The notes beneath the pieces are model-generated. The model saw nothing but the letters and a program-made list of their open reading frames with translations. It was not told the DNA's origin and made no database searches. DNA of 51,016 nt from a virus: positions 1-51,016 of the IMG/VR virus record IMGVR_UViG_3300032736_000416. The stretch is one strand, 5' to 3'. The position numbers and the translations under genes were made by a program. The stretch's first letter is position 1. Each line of letters opens with the position of its first letter. Positions 21,123 to 32,207 of the stretch are shown here, piece after piece.

Positions 21123-24100
21123 CTAAATTGATCTAAGATAACTACCAGCTTCATGTGATTTAGCTCTAGTTCTGTCAACTCCTCTAGTTACACTAATAAA
21201 ACGATCAGATAACTTTTGTTCATATGAAATAATTTCATCACCAAGCAACAATTTGCCTTGATTGGGGAAAACATTTGTGTTTGATATGTAAATAATATTA
21301 TCAGTAGAGTTTACTGAAATATCCAAAAATGCTCCAAAATTTTGAATTGAAGAATACCCAAGATTAAATCTTTCTTTGAGGTTAGATGTAATCTTAACTG
21401 TATTTGGCTCATCAAAATCTTCAATAATTGATTCTGGATATATCATATTAAATTCTTCAATAGTAAATTTAGATACCTCAGAATATCCAAAGTCAGTAAA
21501 TTTAGAATTTTCAAAACACTGTAATCTGTTGCCTAAAATATTTTGCCCGTATGAATTAAAATAGTCATCTTGTAAATTATCACTGATTCCAGTAAATGCA
21601 ATAGTTGATTTTATAGTTCTATCATATTTGACTAAAACATTTGGTTTATGCAATTCGAGAATATTAGTAATATCTTTACTTGATGATACTATACTATTAA
21701 TAATACCGTATGATGGGGTAGTAACAGTATATTGTGTATCGGAAGTTTTTTCTGCTTTTAAATTTAAAGCATCTGGAGTTAGTATGCGAGTAAGATATAA
21801 ATCAATATCTTTAAATGCAAAAGATAATATATCAAAAATATAGACAATATTAATCCCATCTTCAAAAATATTAATTTCTGTAATTACAGAATAATCTAAT
21901 TTTAATTTGGGAATAATTTGAAGCATTCTCAAATCACCAACAATGGTTCTTGAATTTTTTTTAATAATACTATATTTCCTAGCAACAACTACTTCCGGAG
22001 ATTGAGTATATCCATCTCCTGGATTTGTGATGACTACATCTAATACCTGCCCATTACAAATAACAACTTCGGCTTTAGCTTCGCCCCCATTACCATCTTT
22101 TGGTATAAAATGTAATATTGGATTTGTAAAATATTGATATGCTGTTGGTTGTAAAAGAACGTTTGTTCTCAAATACTCTTCTAAATCTTTTTTATTCCAA
22201 ATAACATTAACAACTTTACCATTAAAGATTTCAGCAGTTACAGTTAATCCTTCGCCTCTAATAATACCATTATAATTTGAACACTGAATTGATGCGTATA
22301 TTTCATTATTTGATTGTTCTTTGTTTAAATAAGTTTTTGTGTATACTTGGTCTGGTGCAGTAAATACTTCTCTGTATTCATTTTCTCCATCTAATTTTAT
22401 AAAATCTCCTGGTATAATATTTGATATTTTTTTATAACGTTTTCTTTCTTCTAATTTTTTGCCATATTCAGTATTAAATACCCAAATCGGAGTATTGATG
22501 CCAGTGGTTAATAATTTAGTACCATCAGAATCTTTTTCATTATCCAATTCAATCGTATACTCTCCTTGTATATCTTTAACTTCTTTTTTATTGATAAGTA
22601 TTGATAAATTAGTTGCACTAATTTTATTAACATTGGAAGAATTAAATACAGTTAATACTACTTTATTATCGGAAATAGCTTTTATTTCTTTTAATTCTCC
22701 AATCAAATTAGTGGACTGGTATACCCATACTGTTTGACAGCTTAGCATTTGGTCTTTGGGGAAAATGCTGAGATCTTTTATAGTGTCAAAAATATTAGTA
22801 CCTTCCAAAGTTAAATACATTCTATTATAAAAAGTATCTGGTTCAAAATCAAAAATATTGATTTGTTGATCCAAATCTCTACCATAGAAGAATAAAATTG
22901 AAACATCTGGATATATTTCTGTTCCAACTTCGGAAATATAATAATTTAATGGTCTATTGAAAGTTATTGAAGAACCAATAATTTCATATGATTCACCCAA
23001 AATTTGAAGAACACCATCTACAAAAACAAGTGCATAACGAGGATCTTCTACCTTAGTAATTTTTTTGGTAACTTCATTAATAATATTAAATGATCCATTA
23101 CCACGCAAAGGAATTAAAAATTGATCTATAGTCAATCTCTTATAGTTTCCAATACTGTAAATAAAACATTTTTCTCTATTATCTAATTCAAATACTTCTG
23201 GGGTATACAAATCGGCATGATTTATGGGTGGATCAGTAAATTCAATTTTGTCAGTTATTTCTGGATTTTGGCTTCTTATAATATGATAAGAATTACCATA
23301 TTGAGTATTTTCAAAATCCTTTGATTTTTGTAGTACCGCATTTAAAAATACTAGTAATGTTTCTGAAAAATCTGTTTTTACAATACTATTATCTTCGTAA
23401 TACAAATCAAATGTTCTTGTAACTCCATCAAATTCATTATCAATTGGTTTTAATTTTTTAAGATATCTTTCATTTAACTCATCTTTTTTAAATTTAATAG
23501 ATCTACAATAAAATTTTTGACTAGGAGTTACTTGTCCGTCAATAATTTTTTGACCAATCGGGGCTTCATCAAATATAATTTGATTGCCTACTACATTATA
23601 AGATACTCCCGGTTCTTGAATTACGCCATCTAAAGTAATTATTAATTGTTGATTATTATACGGAGCATAAGGCAATCTAGTAGTTTTTTCAAGTAACGTA
23701 AAAGTTTTTGTTCCAATTCTTTGACCATCAAATGAATCATATTCGCCATTAAATGGCGTTGCTAAAATAAGTTCACGAGCAATTGTTTCTGAATTAGTTC
23801 TTTGATCAATACATGCGCTACCAATACCTCTTTCTACGTTTGTATTATTGTAATTTAAAATACTTTCGGTGACGTATCTTTTATTTACTTTTACTTCTAC
23901 ATTTTCGGATCGTAAATTAATGTAAACAATATTTTCCGAATATTCTTTCTTCTGCTCCGATGGCATCGAAATAGAACCATCGGATTCAATAAGAACTTCT
24001 CCAAATAATTGAAATCCAGCTGGGTGAATAGTTTCTTTGAATAAATCACGCCAAAGATCAATTGGAGTTTTGGATTTAATTCCGTATGAATAATCTTGAT

Positions 24101-27100
24101 AATAATATGAATCAGTTAGTATTTGATTCAAATTACTCAATTTACCACGATCAGAATTGTAATACCCAATATTATCTGAATATGATCTGACATCAGGAAT
24201 AAAGTTGGTGTTTAGCACAGAAATTACGTCTGCCGTTTTATTTTTTACAACACCTTTAATTTGTTTAGAATTATCAAATACCCCAACTATTTCTTGAATA
24301 CGTAATATATTACTTCCTGGTCTCCAACCATTTTTTGAAACTTTTGCAGAAAAAATAATATTACCATTTGAATCAGTTTGAACAATTTTTTCTCCAATAG
24401 AAAAAGCATTATCTTCGTGATTTTTTAGTAATAATATAATGCTAGAACTATACGAAGATATTAATGTAAAATCTTTGTGGTAATTATAACCACTATCTAC
24501 AAATTTAAGTGATTTAATTATACCAATATTATCTGACTTGAAATAAATTTTAACGTCAGATTCGATAATTTTTACAGTGGGTTTGTACGTATATCCTCTA
24601 CCACCATTTAGTACTTTTACCCCAGCAATCTCGCCATCTACAATAATTAAAGAAAATTTTGCTCCGACACCATCGCCGTCAGTTACAACTACTTTTGGTT
24701 TGGAATAATTTTTTCCAGAAACTAAAACATTAACATAAGATATATTTTTTTGGTCAAAATTATATCCCACATCTAAAACGGATTCATACTGCGAAGCAAT
24801 GTCAACCCCATCAATAATAGGAACTCTCTTATATTCTCTTCCGCCATTTTCTATAGTAATCGTATTTATTTTTCCTATAGATGTTTGTGAAGTGGTTGTA
24901 AATGTAATGTCACCAACACCATCAAAACTAGGATATTCAGATACTTTATAAACAAACGAAGTGTCTGTGGTATAGTAAACAGTTTTTTGACCTTGTAGGG
25001 GATCATTTTTTATGGCAATAAAACCTTCTCCCGCAATATCGTTATTTCCTTTATCAAAATAATAATAATTTAAGAATGGAAAATTAGATGCTTTTTTCCC
25101 TCTAGAGTTTATAATATTTGTTGATACAATAAAATCTCCTTCAACAATTAACTCACCATAAACAATATAATCATCATTAATTTCATCCGAAATATCATAA
25201 GACGTATACACTACGGGAGTATAACCAAATTTTACAGCAATAGAAGACCCCGCCTGTCCTGATTCTACAACGGTAGACTTAATTTCAATAGGGACAATAT
25301 TATATCCTAAGCTAGGAGAAAAACTTAAATATGTTCCTCCCATTGAAAAATGACTTGTATCAAATCTATATTTGTAATGCTTAGTTACATCTATAATAGG
25401 AGTTGACACGAAAGTTTCGTCTAATTCAGATAGAGAAAACTGCAACGCAAATTTGGGATCTTCTACTTCATTTATAGTAACTAATTTTTGTGGTGTGCTA
25501 TTATCGTAAAATACGTTTGTTTTTTTTATACTACTTACGTTTGTTGTAGATAATCCATAGTTGTAAACTACATCTAAATCATGAATGGTTTCGTTGTATG
25601 TAAAAATATATGGACTAGCAAAAGTATTTCCTGATGGCTGAAAGCCATAATTAAATCTATATTTTGCATTATAAAAAGTAACATCTTCTCCATCATAATG
25701 ATCAACAATTTTGGATGAATTTACTCCCCTAACAACAGTGATGTTATTGTTTTGGGTGTTGATATTTGAAACTCGTACAATTTCATCACCAAGCAATAGC
25801 TCATCATCTATAGAAACATTAATAATAGAACTAAGACGTAAAATTGTATTTTGATTAGAGAAACCAACATGATCAACAACCAAAATTAATCTTTGAGTAG
25901 CAACGCTGGACGATAATCTACCCAAAGAAACATCAGAAACTGTTAAAACATCTCCTCTTTTATAATTTGAACCTTTAGTGGTAATAGTTACTCCAACAAC
26001 TCTTCCTCGACCAGAACCATTGATGTTAGAAACTTGAATCGTGGCCCTAGCATTATTAGGATTATTTGGAGCACCAACGTTAGTGCGTATTGTAGTTGAA
26101 TCTCTAAAAATTAATTCTACGTTATTATACGACCCAGAAGCATAATTTTCTCCCCCATTTAACAAATCAAATCTACCAATACCACGATCAGAAAGTTTGA
26201 CATTTAATGTTGGTGAATTTAATTTGAGTTTTTGATATATTCTTTTTCTTACAAAATATTTTGTTTCTGTGTCAGCATCCGATGGAATAATATCAATAGT
26301 AACTTTATCATCTACTTTTAAATTATGATTTGCACTTAATCTAGCAATAGCTATTTTATCATCAATATTGTTTATTTGTAAATTTTTACTCAATGAAGTC
26401 AACGATAAAATGCCAATGCCGATAGTATCAGAAAGATTACTGCTTCGTAACGTATAATTATTGTCAAGTAAAAATTCTCCTGAAGTTACACGCACTCTTA
26501 ATGTATTTTGTCTAGTGATAGTTTCTAAAACTATTCCCGTACCAAAAATGTTTGCATTGTTATCAATAAGTGATATTACAGAGTCTTTTGTGTAAGATGC
26601 ATTATTATTCAGTAATATGTTTAAAACTTCTGTATTGGAAGAAACATTACCTGTAAAGTTAAATGATCCAATAACATTTCGTAAAATAATTTGTGATTTG
26701 TTAATCACATCACCTAATATTTCTCCATATGCTCCAGATGATGGTTGAGTTAGTATATCACCAGCAAAAAGATAGCAAGGTAAAATAGTATTGATTTCTA
26801 TTGGCTTTATATTAGCAGATTCAATATAATTAATTTGTTCTCCTAAAATAGAAGAAACTACAGCTGAAGCATCTTTACCTTCTGTGTTTTGGTTATTAAT
26901 TCTTACTGTAGACCCAACTTGAAAATTATTTGTTGACTTTTCAATGGTATAATTTTTTACTTGTCCACTGCTCACTTCTTCAACAGTAATTATAGAATCA
27001 ACCCCATTTCGATCTAAATTAGCAGTTCTCAATCTCTTAACAAACTCTGGTAAATTATCTTGCGAAAGAAGAGAATTGTAATTAGAATCTACTGGAAGAG

Positions 27101-29687
27101 AATAATAATTTTTACCTAAAATATATGGGAATACTGGAACATCAAAAGCATTTACAGTAATAAAGTAAGCATACACACCAGTTGGATAATCTGGAGTTAC
27201 ACAAAATCTACCATTATTTTCATCTAGATGTGTTTTTCCTGTTCCTGATCTGGCAGACCAAGTATAATCATCAACAAATGTTCCTAAAGGATACTGATTT
27301 GTGGCAGGTCCTGATTGTCTAGTATTATTAATATTATATCCAGAAAGTAATCTCACAATAGAAGAATCTTTATTCAATGGATCTTGATACCCATACGGAC
27401 CATAAATCGGATTGCCATCATAAGCATAACCCAAAATAAGTGAATGAGTTCTTGGAGTAATTTGAGTTAAATTTTCTGTTATATTATCTCTTATCAGTCC
27501 ACGCAATCTTCTTGGATTGCCGACATAACCATAACCATATTCTTTGTTGGTTTTGATTAAATACCCATTGCTATCATCTAATGTAGTTTGATTTTTTGTA
27601 TATCTATTTTTAAACCATTTTTTAATTTCTACTTCTGCTCTAGCTTCAGACCCACGAGCATCTTCAATAATTTCAATGAATACATTTCCTTCTGTATAAA
27701 ATCTTCCAGGATTCAATTGTTTAAATTCTGTAACTTGGCCATTGTCTGAAATTACTGCTTCGTACTCAGCAAAATTACCTTTGCCCACCCGATCAATAAT
27801 TCTAACCTGAGGAGGTGATGAATAATATTCACCTGCATTTATTACTATAATACGACTAATTTCTCCTTGCGTGACAATAGCTCTTGCTTGGGCATTTCTA
27901 CCTGCAGTAATTGTAACTGTGGGAGTTTGCTGATAAATTTCATTTTCTGTAATAGAAATAGATTCAAGAATTTCTCCACTTAGCTTAGCTGTTGATTTAC
28001 CAGATAATCCGTTTATAAGTACGAAAGGTGGTCTTTTATATCCGGCACCTCCATATGTAACTGTAGTGTTTGTAATATTACCATATAAAATAAATTCTTC
28101 ATCTTTGCAACCATATGCAGGAACACCATTTACGAGTATACCAACACCACTACTCGGAGTTTCGTAAATCTCTGTGGTCGTGATTGGAACTTTTCTAATT
28201 AATTTTAGTGATTTTTGATCTTGGGGAATATTACTAACTGAAGAATTTAAAAATTGATGTGATGGGAAACTAGACGAACAAATATAATAGTACTGCTCAT
28301 CCTCATAAATTGCAGATACATCAGCATTTAAATTACTAATGGCATTATTAATTTGCGTATTCTGAAATACATTTGGTCTAATATTGTTAAGATTCAATAA
28401 CCATCTTACTTTACTCTCTACCCGATTAAAAATAACTGGATCACTAGTTTCAAAACCAGGATCAGAAATTTCAATCTTTTCTGATACTTCAGAATAAGGA
28501 GATGATGTTACTGGAGTTAAATTATAAAGAACCCCGAGAATAATAAATTTACAATTAAATTTTTCTACGATAGAAAAACTGTATACTTCACTTCCGGCAG
28601 AATGAGATAGAGGATTGTTACTTCTAGTATTAATTATGAATTGATTTACATTTTTATCTTTAACAGTAATAACCTCTCCATTAATATAAACCGAGTTTGT
28701 GTCATTCCATCCTAAAGTGGACTCTACATCAATTCTTCCTTCTGTACCAACGAAAGCAGATAAATTTTTTGACAGTTTTGTTTTTGCCGGTACAGTAAAC
28801 CGATTATTTACTGTGCTTGGATTTAGTACAATCTCGTAAATATCATTTTTGTAAAAGATAACATTATCTACAACAGCAGAAGCGTAGTTTGAATTTTCTT
28901 GTTGTTCAATTTTTTCACCAATTAAACTCTGTAAATTACCTTCGATAACTTTAACTTTTAATGAATATTTGGTAATCCAATCAGAAGTTGAAGCTTTAAT
29001 AGTATTATCTTTTGGATAAAATACTTCGGGGATCTCGTTTTCATCTTTAGAGATAATTGAATTAAATATAAACTTTATAGAAGCATCTGATCCCTTTGCT
29101 CTGTAAAATTTTTGAATATTTTTAATTAAAGTTCTTTTATCTACTTCTTTTTTTAAATACTTTTCTGGAAATACTCCTAGATATTCTGCTTCAAAATTTT
29201 TGATGAGAGCATATAGAAACAGATTACTTACGTTAAGAACCTGATCTCCGCTAAAATGATCTGCAGCATTTGTAGTAACAAAAGAAGATTTTTCATACAA
29301 ATCTCCTAATGTGGTATTTCCGCTTACTCCTCTAGAAACTTCTAAAAATTGAGATGCCGTTTTTGATTTATAGAAACAAATCTCTTCGCCAATACGAATG
29401 TACCCGTTTGCTTCCGGAAATGAAGAAGTATCTCCTACTTCAATTGTATTATTAGTTGAATTAAGATCAGATGATAAAACTGTATATTCTGTTAAAAGAT
29501 TTTTTTCGTAAAAATTAATATCTCTATATTTTTCAATATTATTAATTACATCTAAAGTCTGACCTCTAGCTTCTAATTGTTCGTAATACTTTTCAATAAA
29601 CTTTGAAAAGTTCTCATACTCTGTAGATATAAATTCAGGAATTTGAGTATTAATTAACGGTGAAATTTTCTTAATGTTAGATGCCAT
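21123..29687 (-). CDS. Giant baseplate protein in gp7 position, with YHYH-like domain
   Basis: A 2,854-residue protein located between gp6 and gp8, where T4 has gp7. The N-terminus (PEFISTEYENFSKFIEKYYE) is typical of large baseplate proteins of T4-like cyanophages. Residues about 740-840 form a YHYH-like domain: GYAYDGNPIYGPYGY, later YPLGTFVDDY and DENNGRFCVTPDYPTG. At least six copies of a GxxYxxPxV module occur near residues 551, 620, 1619, 1662, 1699 and 2559. A second module ending VxRGV recurs near 119, 1319 and 2834, the last at the very C-terminus. A wedge role as gp7 is inferred from position; length is nearly three times T4 gp7 (about 1,030 residues). Confidence 0.75.
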   Translation of the reverse strand: MASNIKKISPLINTQIPEFISTEYENFSKFIEKYYEQLEARGQTLDVINNIEKYRDINFYEKNLLTEYTVLSSDLNSTNNTIEVGDTSSFPEANGYIRIGEEICFYKSKTASQFLEVSRGVSGNTTLGDLYEKSSFVTTNAADHFSGDQVLNVSNLFLYALIKNFEAEYLGVFPEKYLKKEVDKRTLIKNIQKFYRAKGSDASIKFIFNSIISKDENEIPEVFYPKDNTIKASTSDWITKYSLKVKVIEGNLQSLIGEKIEQQENSNYASAVVDNVIFYKNDIYEIVLNPSTVNNRFTVPAKTKLSKNLSAFVGTEGRIDVESTLGWNDTNSVYINGEVITVKDKNVNQFIINTRSNNPLSHSAGSEVYSFSIVEKFNCKFIILGVLYNLTPVTSSPYSEVSEKIEISDPGFETSDPVIFNRVESKVRWLLNLNNIRPNVFQNTQINNAISNLNADVSAIYEDEQYYYICSSSFPSHQFLNSSVSNIPQDQKSLKLIRKVPITTTEIYETPSSGVGILVNGVPAYGCKDEEFILYGNITNTTVTYGGAGYKRPPFVLINGLSGKSTAKLSGEILESISITENEIYQQTPTVTITAGRNAQARAIVTQGEISRIIVINAGEYYSSPPQVRIIDRVGKGNFAEYEAVISDNGQVTEFKQLNPGRFYTEGNVFIEIIEDARGSEARAEVEIKKWFKNRYTKNQTTLDDSNGYLIKTNKEYGYGYVGNPRRLRGLIRDNITENLTQITPRTHSLILGYAYDGNPIYGPYGYQDPLNKDSSIVRLLSGYNINNTRQSGPATNQYPLGTFVDDYTWSARSGTGKTHLDENNGRFCVTPDYPTGVYAYFITVNAFDVPVFPYILGKNYYSLPVDSNYNSLLSQDNLPEFVKRLRTANLDRNGVDSIITVEEVSSGQVKNYTIEKSTNNFQVGSTVRINNQNTEGKDASAVVSSILGEQINYIESANIKPIEINTILPCYLFAGDILTQPSSGAYGEILGDVINKSQIILRNVIGSFNFTGNVSSNTEVLNILLNNNASYTKDSVISLIDNNANIFGTGIVLETITRQNTLRVRVTSGEFLLDNNYTLRSSNLSDTIGIGILSLTSLSKNLQINNIDDKIAIARLSANHNLKVDDKVTIDIIPSDADTETKYFVRKRIYQKLKLNSPTLNVKLSDRGIGRFDLLNGGENYASGSYNNVELIFRDSTTIRTNVGAPNNPNNARATIQVSNINGSGRGRVVGVTITTKGSNYKRGDVLTVSDVSLGRLSSSVATQRLILVVDHVGFSNQNTILRLSSIINVSIDDELLLGDEIVRVSNINTQNNNITVVRGVNSSKIVDHYDGEDVTFYNAKYRFNYGFQPSGNTFASPYIFTYNETIHDLDVVYNYGLSTTNVSSIKKTNVFYDNSTPQKLVTINEVEDPKFALQFSLSELDETFVSTPIIDVTKHYKYRFDTSHFSMGGTYLSFSPSLGYNIVPIEIKSTVVESGQAGSSIAVKFGYTPVVYTSYDISDEINDDYIVYGELIVEGDFIVSTNIINSRGKKASNFPFLNYYYFDKGNNDIAGEGFIAIKNDPLQGQKTVYYTTDTSFVYKVSEYPSFDGVGDITFTTTSQTSIGKINTITIENGGREYKRVPIIDGVDIASQYESVLDVGYNFDQKNISYVNVLVSGKNYSKPKVVVTDGDGVGAKFSLIIVDGEIAGVKVLNGGRGYTYKPTVKIIESDVKIYFKSDNIGIIKSLKFVDSGYNYHKDFTLISSYSSSIILLLKNHEDNAFSIGEKIVQTDSNGNIIFSAKVSKNGWRPGSNILRIQEIVGVFDNSKQIKGVVKNKTADVISVLNTNFIPDVRSYSDNIGYYNSDRGKLSNLNQILTDSYYYQDYSYGIKSKTPIDLWRDLFKETIHPAGFQLFGEVLIESDGSISMPSEQKKEYSENIVYINLRSENVEVKVNKRYVTESILNYNNTNVERGIGSACIDQRTNSETIARELILATPFNGEYDSFDGQRIGTKTFTLLEKTTRLPYAPYNNQQLIITLDGVIQEPGVSYNVVGNQIIFDEAPIGQKIIDGQVTPSQKFYCRSIKFKKDELNERYLKKLKPIDNEFDGVTRTFDLYYEDNSIVKTDFSETLLVFLNAVLQKSKDFENTQYGNSYHIIRSQNPEITDKIEFTDPPINHADLYTPEVFELDNREKCFIYSIGNYKRLTIDQFLIPLRGNGSFNIINEVTKKITKVEDPRYALVFVDGVLQILGESYEIIGSSITFNRPLNYYISEVGTEIYPDVSILFFYGRDLDQQINIFDFEPDTFYNRMYLTLEGTNIFDTIKDLSIFPKDQMLSCQTVWVYQSTNLIGELKEIKAISDNKVVLTVFNSSNVNKISATNLSILINKKEVKDIQGEYTIELDNEKDSDGTKLLTTGINTPIWVFNTEYGKKLEERKRYKKISNIIPGDFIKLDGENEYREVFTAPDQVYTKTYLNKEQSNNEIYASIQCSNYNGIIRGEGLTVTAEIFNGKVVNVIWNKKDLEEYLRTNVLLQPTAYQYFTNPILHFIPKDGNGGEAKAEVVICNGQVLDVVITNPGDGYTQSPEVVVARKYSIIKKNSRTIVGDLRMLQIIPKLKLDYSVITEINIFEDGINIVYIFDILSFAFKDIDLYLTRILTPDALNLKAEKTSDTQYTVTTPSYGIINSIVSSSKDITNILELHKPNVLVKYDRTIKSTIAFTGISDNLQDDYFNSYGQNILGNRLQCFENSKFTDFGYSEVSKFTIEEFNMIYPESIIEDFDEPNTVKITSNLKERFNLGYSSIQNFGAFLDISVNSTDNIIYISNTNVFPNQGKLLLGDEIISYEQKLSDRFISVTRGVDRTRAKSHEAGSYLRSI

Positions 29688-29691
29688 TTAA

Positions 29692-31500
29692 TTACTCGGG
29701 CCTAGCAGAGAATTTACTATTGGAAAGATCAACATCTAAGTATACGTTTCTAGATGCGTTAATATCTTTTGATAAAGGTTTGACACGGATCTCAATACGA
29801 TTATCAGAAAAAACAGATCGTATAACTGTTAAATCATACATCATAATTTCTCCTTTTTCATAATCTACTGTTCCTAAAGAATCATTTAAAACAATCTTGT
29901 CGCCCGTAGTTGAATCTATTTTATATAGGACGATTTTGCCGTTATTATCTTCAAAATACACGGTGTCATTTGGGTATTCCGAAATTGTGAAACCAGTTGA
30001 AAATACTGACGGCCCTACACAATCCTGATAAAAAGCATTTTGGTAACAAACTTCGTAAAATGTAGTTGTGTTAATTAATGGGTATACGTCCTTTCTAATT
30101 ATAATTGTGGTGTGATTTGAATTAATTGATTTATCTGCATCATCAATTACCCCGATAAATTTACTATATCTAAATTTACCATTGAATTTTTCTGTGTCTG
30201 ATGTATTAATATATTTTTCTAGTGTAGAAATAATCTTAGTTCTAATTTCTTCTGGTTTTTGATTTGTCTTGACTCTACTGTAGTAAATGATAGAATCTAA
30301 TTCAATATAAACAATAGAAGGATCTAATATGTCTGCAGTTACAGATCCCACCATGTAAGGCTTGAGTTTTCTTATAATTTCTTGTTTTGTGAATGAAGAC
30401 AAGAAAGCAGAATTTTTTGGCTTGATTACGATTTTAACTTTGCCATATTCTGGATTTCTTTCTTCTTCACCACCATAAGTGACAATATCAGCAATTGCTG
30501 GATAAATGTTTTTACCTACAATAATAGATGCATAATCTTGAGCAGTTACTGCACGATCTTGAACACCAAAATACTTCGGAGCATTAAATTTAATGCTTGA
30601 AATTGCTTCTATATTCTCGCCACCATCGGCAGGAATTGTTAAACTGTTTAAAACACTAATGTTTACTGGGTAATTTGAATTTTTGTTTACATCTTCTAAA
30701 ACTCCAGCAAAAGTAAATGTTCTTGCTCCATTTGTCGCCGGACCATTTGTTACTAGGTAACTTACTTCTATAAATTGATTATTTTCTAATTTTTTACCAA
30801 GAATTCCATCTCCAAAGAATACTTCGTATTTTTCATCCTCAATTTCCTCAACAAAGAAAATAGATGAATTTTTATTAACGTTTAAAATATTATCTGATAA
30901 TTCATAAATTTCAAATAAAGTGCTATTCTGTGATGGATATACTTTAACTCGGATACTTGCAATATCCGAACCTGGATTATCAATAGTAAATCTTTGTGAA
31001 TTTAATGCTGTATTTACAGAATATGAATTTATAACAACAGTTCCTTCGTAAATTGGAATATTTCTAAAAGAAGCAATTCCAGAAATTACTGAAGCTTCGT
31101 GATCATCAATTGCAACATACTGATATAGATTATCATCAAAAATTGTTGTAAAGCCAGTTCCCTTTCTTAAGAAAATAGTATCTGGCACAGAGCCAGTAAA
31201 ATTTACATCAAAATTAACATACGCAACTGGAGCTGTAATTGACTTGGGTTTGTATCCTAATTGCTTCGCTAAGGCTACTACGTTGTCCCTGAGGGTGGCT
31301 GAAGACAAGAACAGCTCATTTACCACCATGTTAGTGTTAAACGCCGTGTAGTACGTATTGTACGCCAGTAGATCAATTAAAACACTCAGAGTTGATCCCT
31401 CAAAATCATAATCTGTGAAATCAGATTCTGCTCTTAAGTACTCTATAAGAGCTGTTCTGATTTCGTTAAAATCTAAGTTATTAATTTGAACGTAAGACAT
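29692..31500 (-). CDS. 6: Baseplate wedge protein gp6-like (baseplate J family)
   Basis: A 602-residue protein. The N-terminus (EIRTALIEYLRAESDFTDYD, then LSVLIDLLAYNTYYTAFNTN and NELFLSSATLRDNVVALAKQLGY) is the hallmark of gp6/baseplate J-like proteins. The mid-region AITAQDY-type segment (GVQDRAVTAQDYASIIVGKN) is also typical of baseplate J. Gp6 forms the wedge ring of the T4 baseplate. Its ATG follows the gp25 TAA directly (TAAATG), keeping the usual gp25-gp6 order. Confidence 0.9.
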   Translation of the reverse strand: MSYVQINNLDFNEIRTALIEYLRAESDFTDYDFEGSTLSVLIDLLAYNTYYTAFNTNMVVNELFLSSATLRDNVVALAKQLGYKPKSITAPVAYVNFDVNFTGSVPDTIFLRKGTGFTTIFDDNLYQYVAIDDHEASVISGIASFRNIPIYEGTVVINSYSVNTALNSQRFTIDNPGSDIASIRVKVYPSQNSTLFEIYELSDNILNVNKNSSIFFVEEIEDEKYEVFFGDGILGKKLENNQFIEVSYLVTNGPATNGARTFTFAGVLEDVNKNSNYPVNISVLNSLTIPADGGENIEAISSIKFNAPKYFGVQDRAVTAQDYASIIVGKNIYPAIADIVTYGGEEERNPEYGKVKIVIKPKNSAFLSSFTKQEIIRKLKPYMVGSVTADILDPSIVYIELDSIIYYSRVKTNQKPEEIRTKIISTLEKYINTSDTEKFNGKFRYSKFIGVIDDADKSINSNHTTIIIRKDVYPLINTTTFYEVCYQNAFYQDCVGPSVFSTGFTISEYPNDTVYFEDNNGKIVLYKIDSTTGDKIVLNDSLGTVDYEKGEIMMYDLTVIRSVFSDNRIEIRVKPLSKDINASRNVYLDVDLSNSKFSARPE

Positions 31501-31893
31501 TTATCGGGTTCTCTCTAAAAAGAAGTTAATTGATCTTGGGAGGTCTTCTCTACCAACAACTTCAAAAACTAATTCTACATCAAAACCATTGTCATCAAAA
31601 TTTGGATTTGTTGATAGTGAAAGAACTCTAATTCTTGGCTCATAGGTACGTAATGTATTTTGAATTTCGGTATTTACTAACGAAGCAGTACCAAAATCTA
31701 ACATCTCAAATAACAAGTCACTTAATGAAGATCCGATTTGAGGAGCAAAAAGTCGTTCTCCTCGATTTGTTAATAACAAATTAATAATTGCCTGCTTAAT
31801 AGCTGCCTCATCCTTTACAGTTGTTAAATCACCTGTAACTGGATGAGGCTTGAACGTAATATTCAGATCTTTGAAAGTCTGAAAAGTAGGCAT
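31501..31893 (-). CDS. 25: Baseplate wedge protein gp25-like
   Basis: A 130-residue protein with the gp25/GPW pattern: VKDEAAIKQAIINLLLTNRG, then ERLFAPQIGSSLSDLLFE and LRTYEPRIRV. Length matches T4 gp25 (132). It belongs to the baseplate wedge core with gp6. A late promoter lies about 16 bp before its ATG. No strong Shine-Dalgarno is seen before the start. Confidence 0.9.
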   Translation of the reverse strand: MPTFQTFKDLNITFKPHPVTGDLTTVKDEAAIKQAIINLLLTNRGERLFAPQIGSSLSDLLFEMLDFGTASLVNTEIQNTLRTYEPRIRVLSLSTNPNFDDNGFDVELVFEVVGREDLPRSINFFLERTR

Positions 31894-31908
31894 GAGGAGT
31901 TTTTTTAT

Positions 31909-31916
31909 TATTTATA
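31909..31916 (-). promoter_or_regulatory. T4-type late promoter TATAAATA before gp25
   Basis: An exact TATAAATA on the minus strand directly follows the TAA of the preceding gene. The arms GAGGAGT (end of the upstream gene) and ACTCCTC (just before the gp25 ATG) flank it as a 7-bp inverted repeat, so transcripts from upstream could fold into a hairpin that hides the gp25 start while late transcripts would not. Confidence 0.65.
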
Positions 31917-32108
31917 TTACTCCTCAAATCTCTCCACATAATCATCAAATCCACCAGCACCACCACATGGTTTCGCTAAGCGATCTGCCGGAACTTGATA
32001 TTTGTTTTTATGAACCTTCTTTAGGTACTTATCTGAAGAAGAATCTGAAATCAGAGTCATACCTGATTTAATAAACTCTTCACTTCTATCTACTGGACTG
32101 TTAGCCAT
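31917..32108 (-). CDS. Small protein of baseplate operon, 63 aa
   Basis: A 63-residue protein; start at 32108 is chosen because GGAGAA lies 6 bp upstream. It begins MANSPVDRSEEF and ends with PADRLAKPCGGAGGFDDYVE. Short proteins with this glycine-containing tail are seen near gp25 in cyanophages, with no known function. It lies between the MAKRP gene and gp25. Confidence 0.65.
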   Translation of the reverse strand: MANSPVDRSEEFIKSGMTLISDSSSDKYLKKVHKNKYQVPADRLAKPCGGAGGFDDYVERFEE

Positions 32109-32207
32109 CTGTTTTCTCCAATGAGGTTGAACAGAACTTTTAGAGGGGTTGCTATCCCTGTACTGCAACGGCCCAGAAGGCCCTTCAAAATATTAACGTC
32201 TCTCAGT

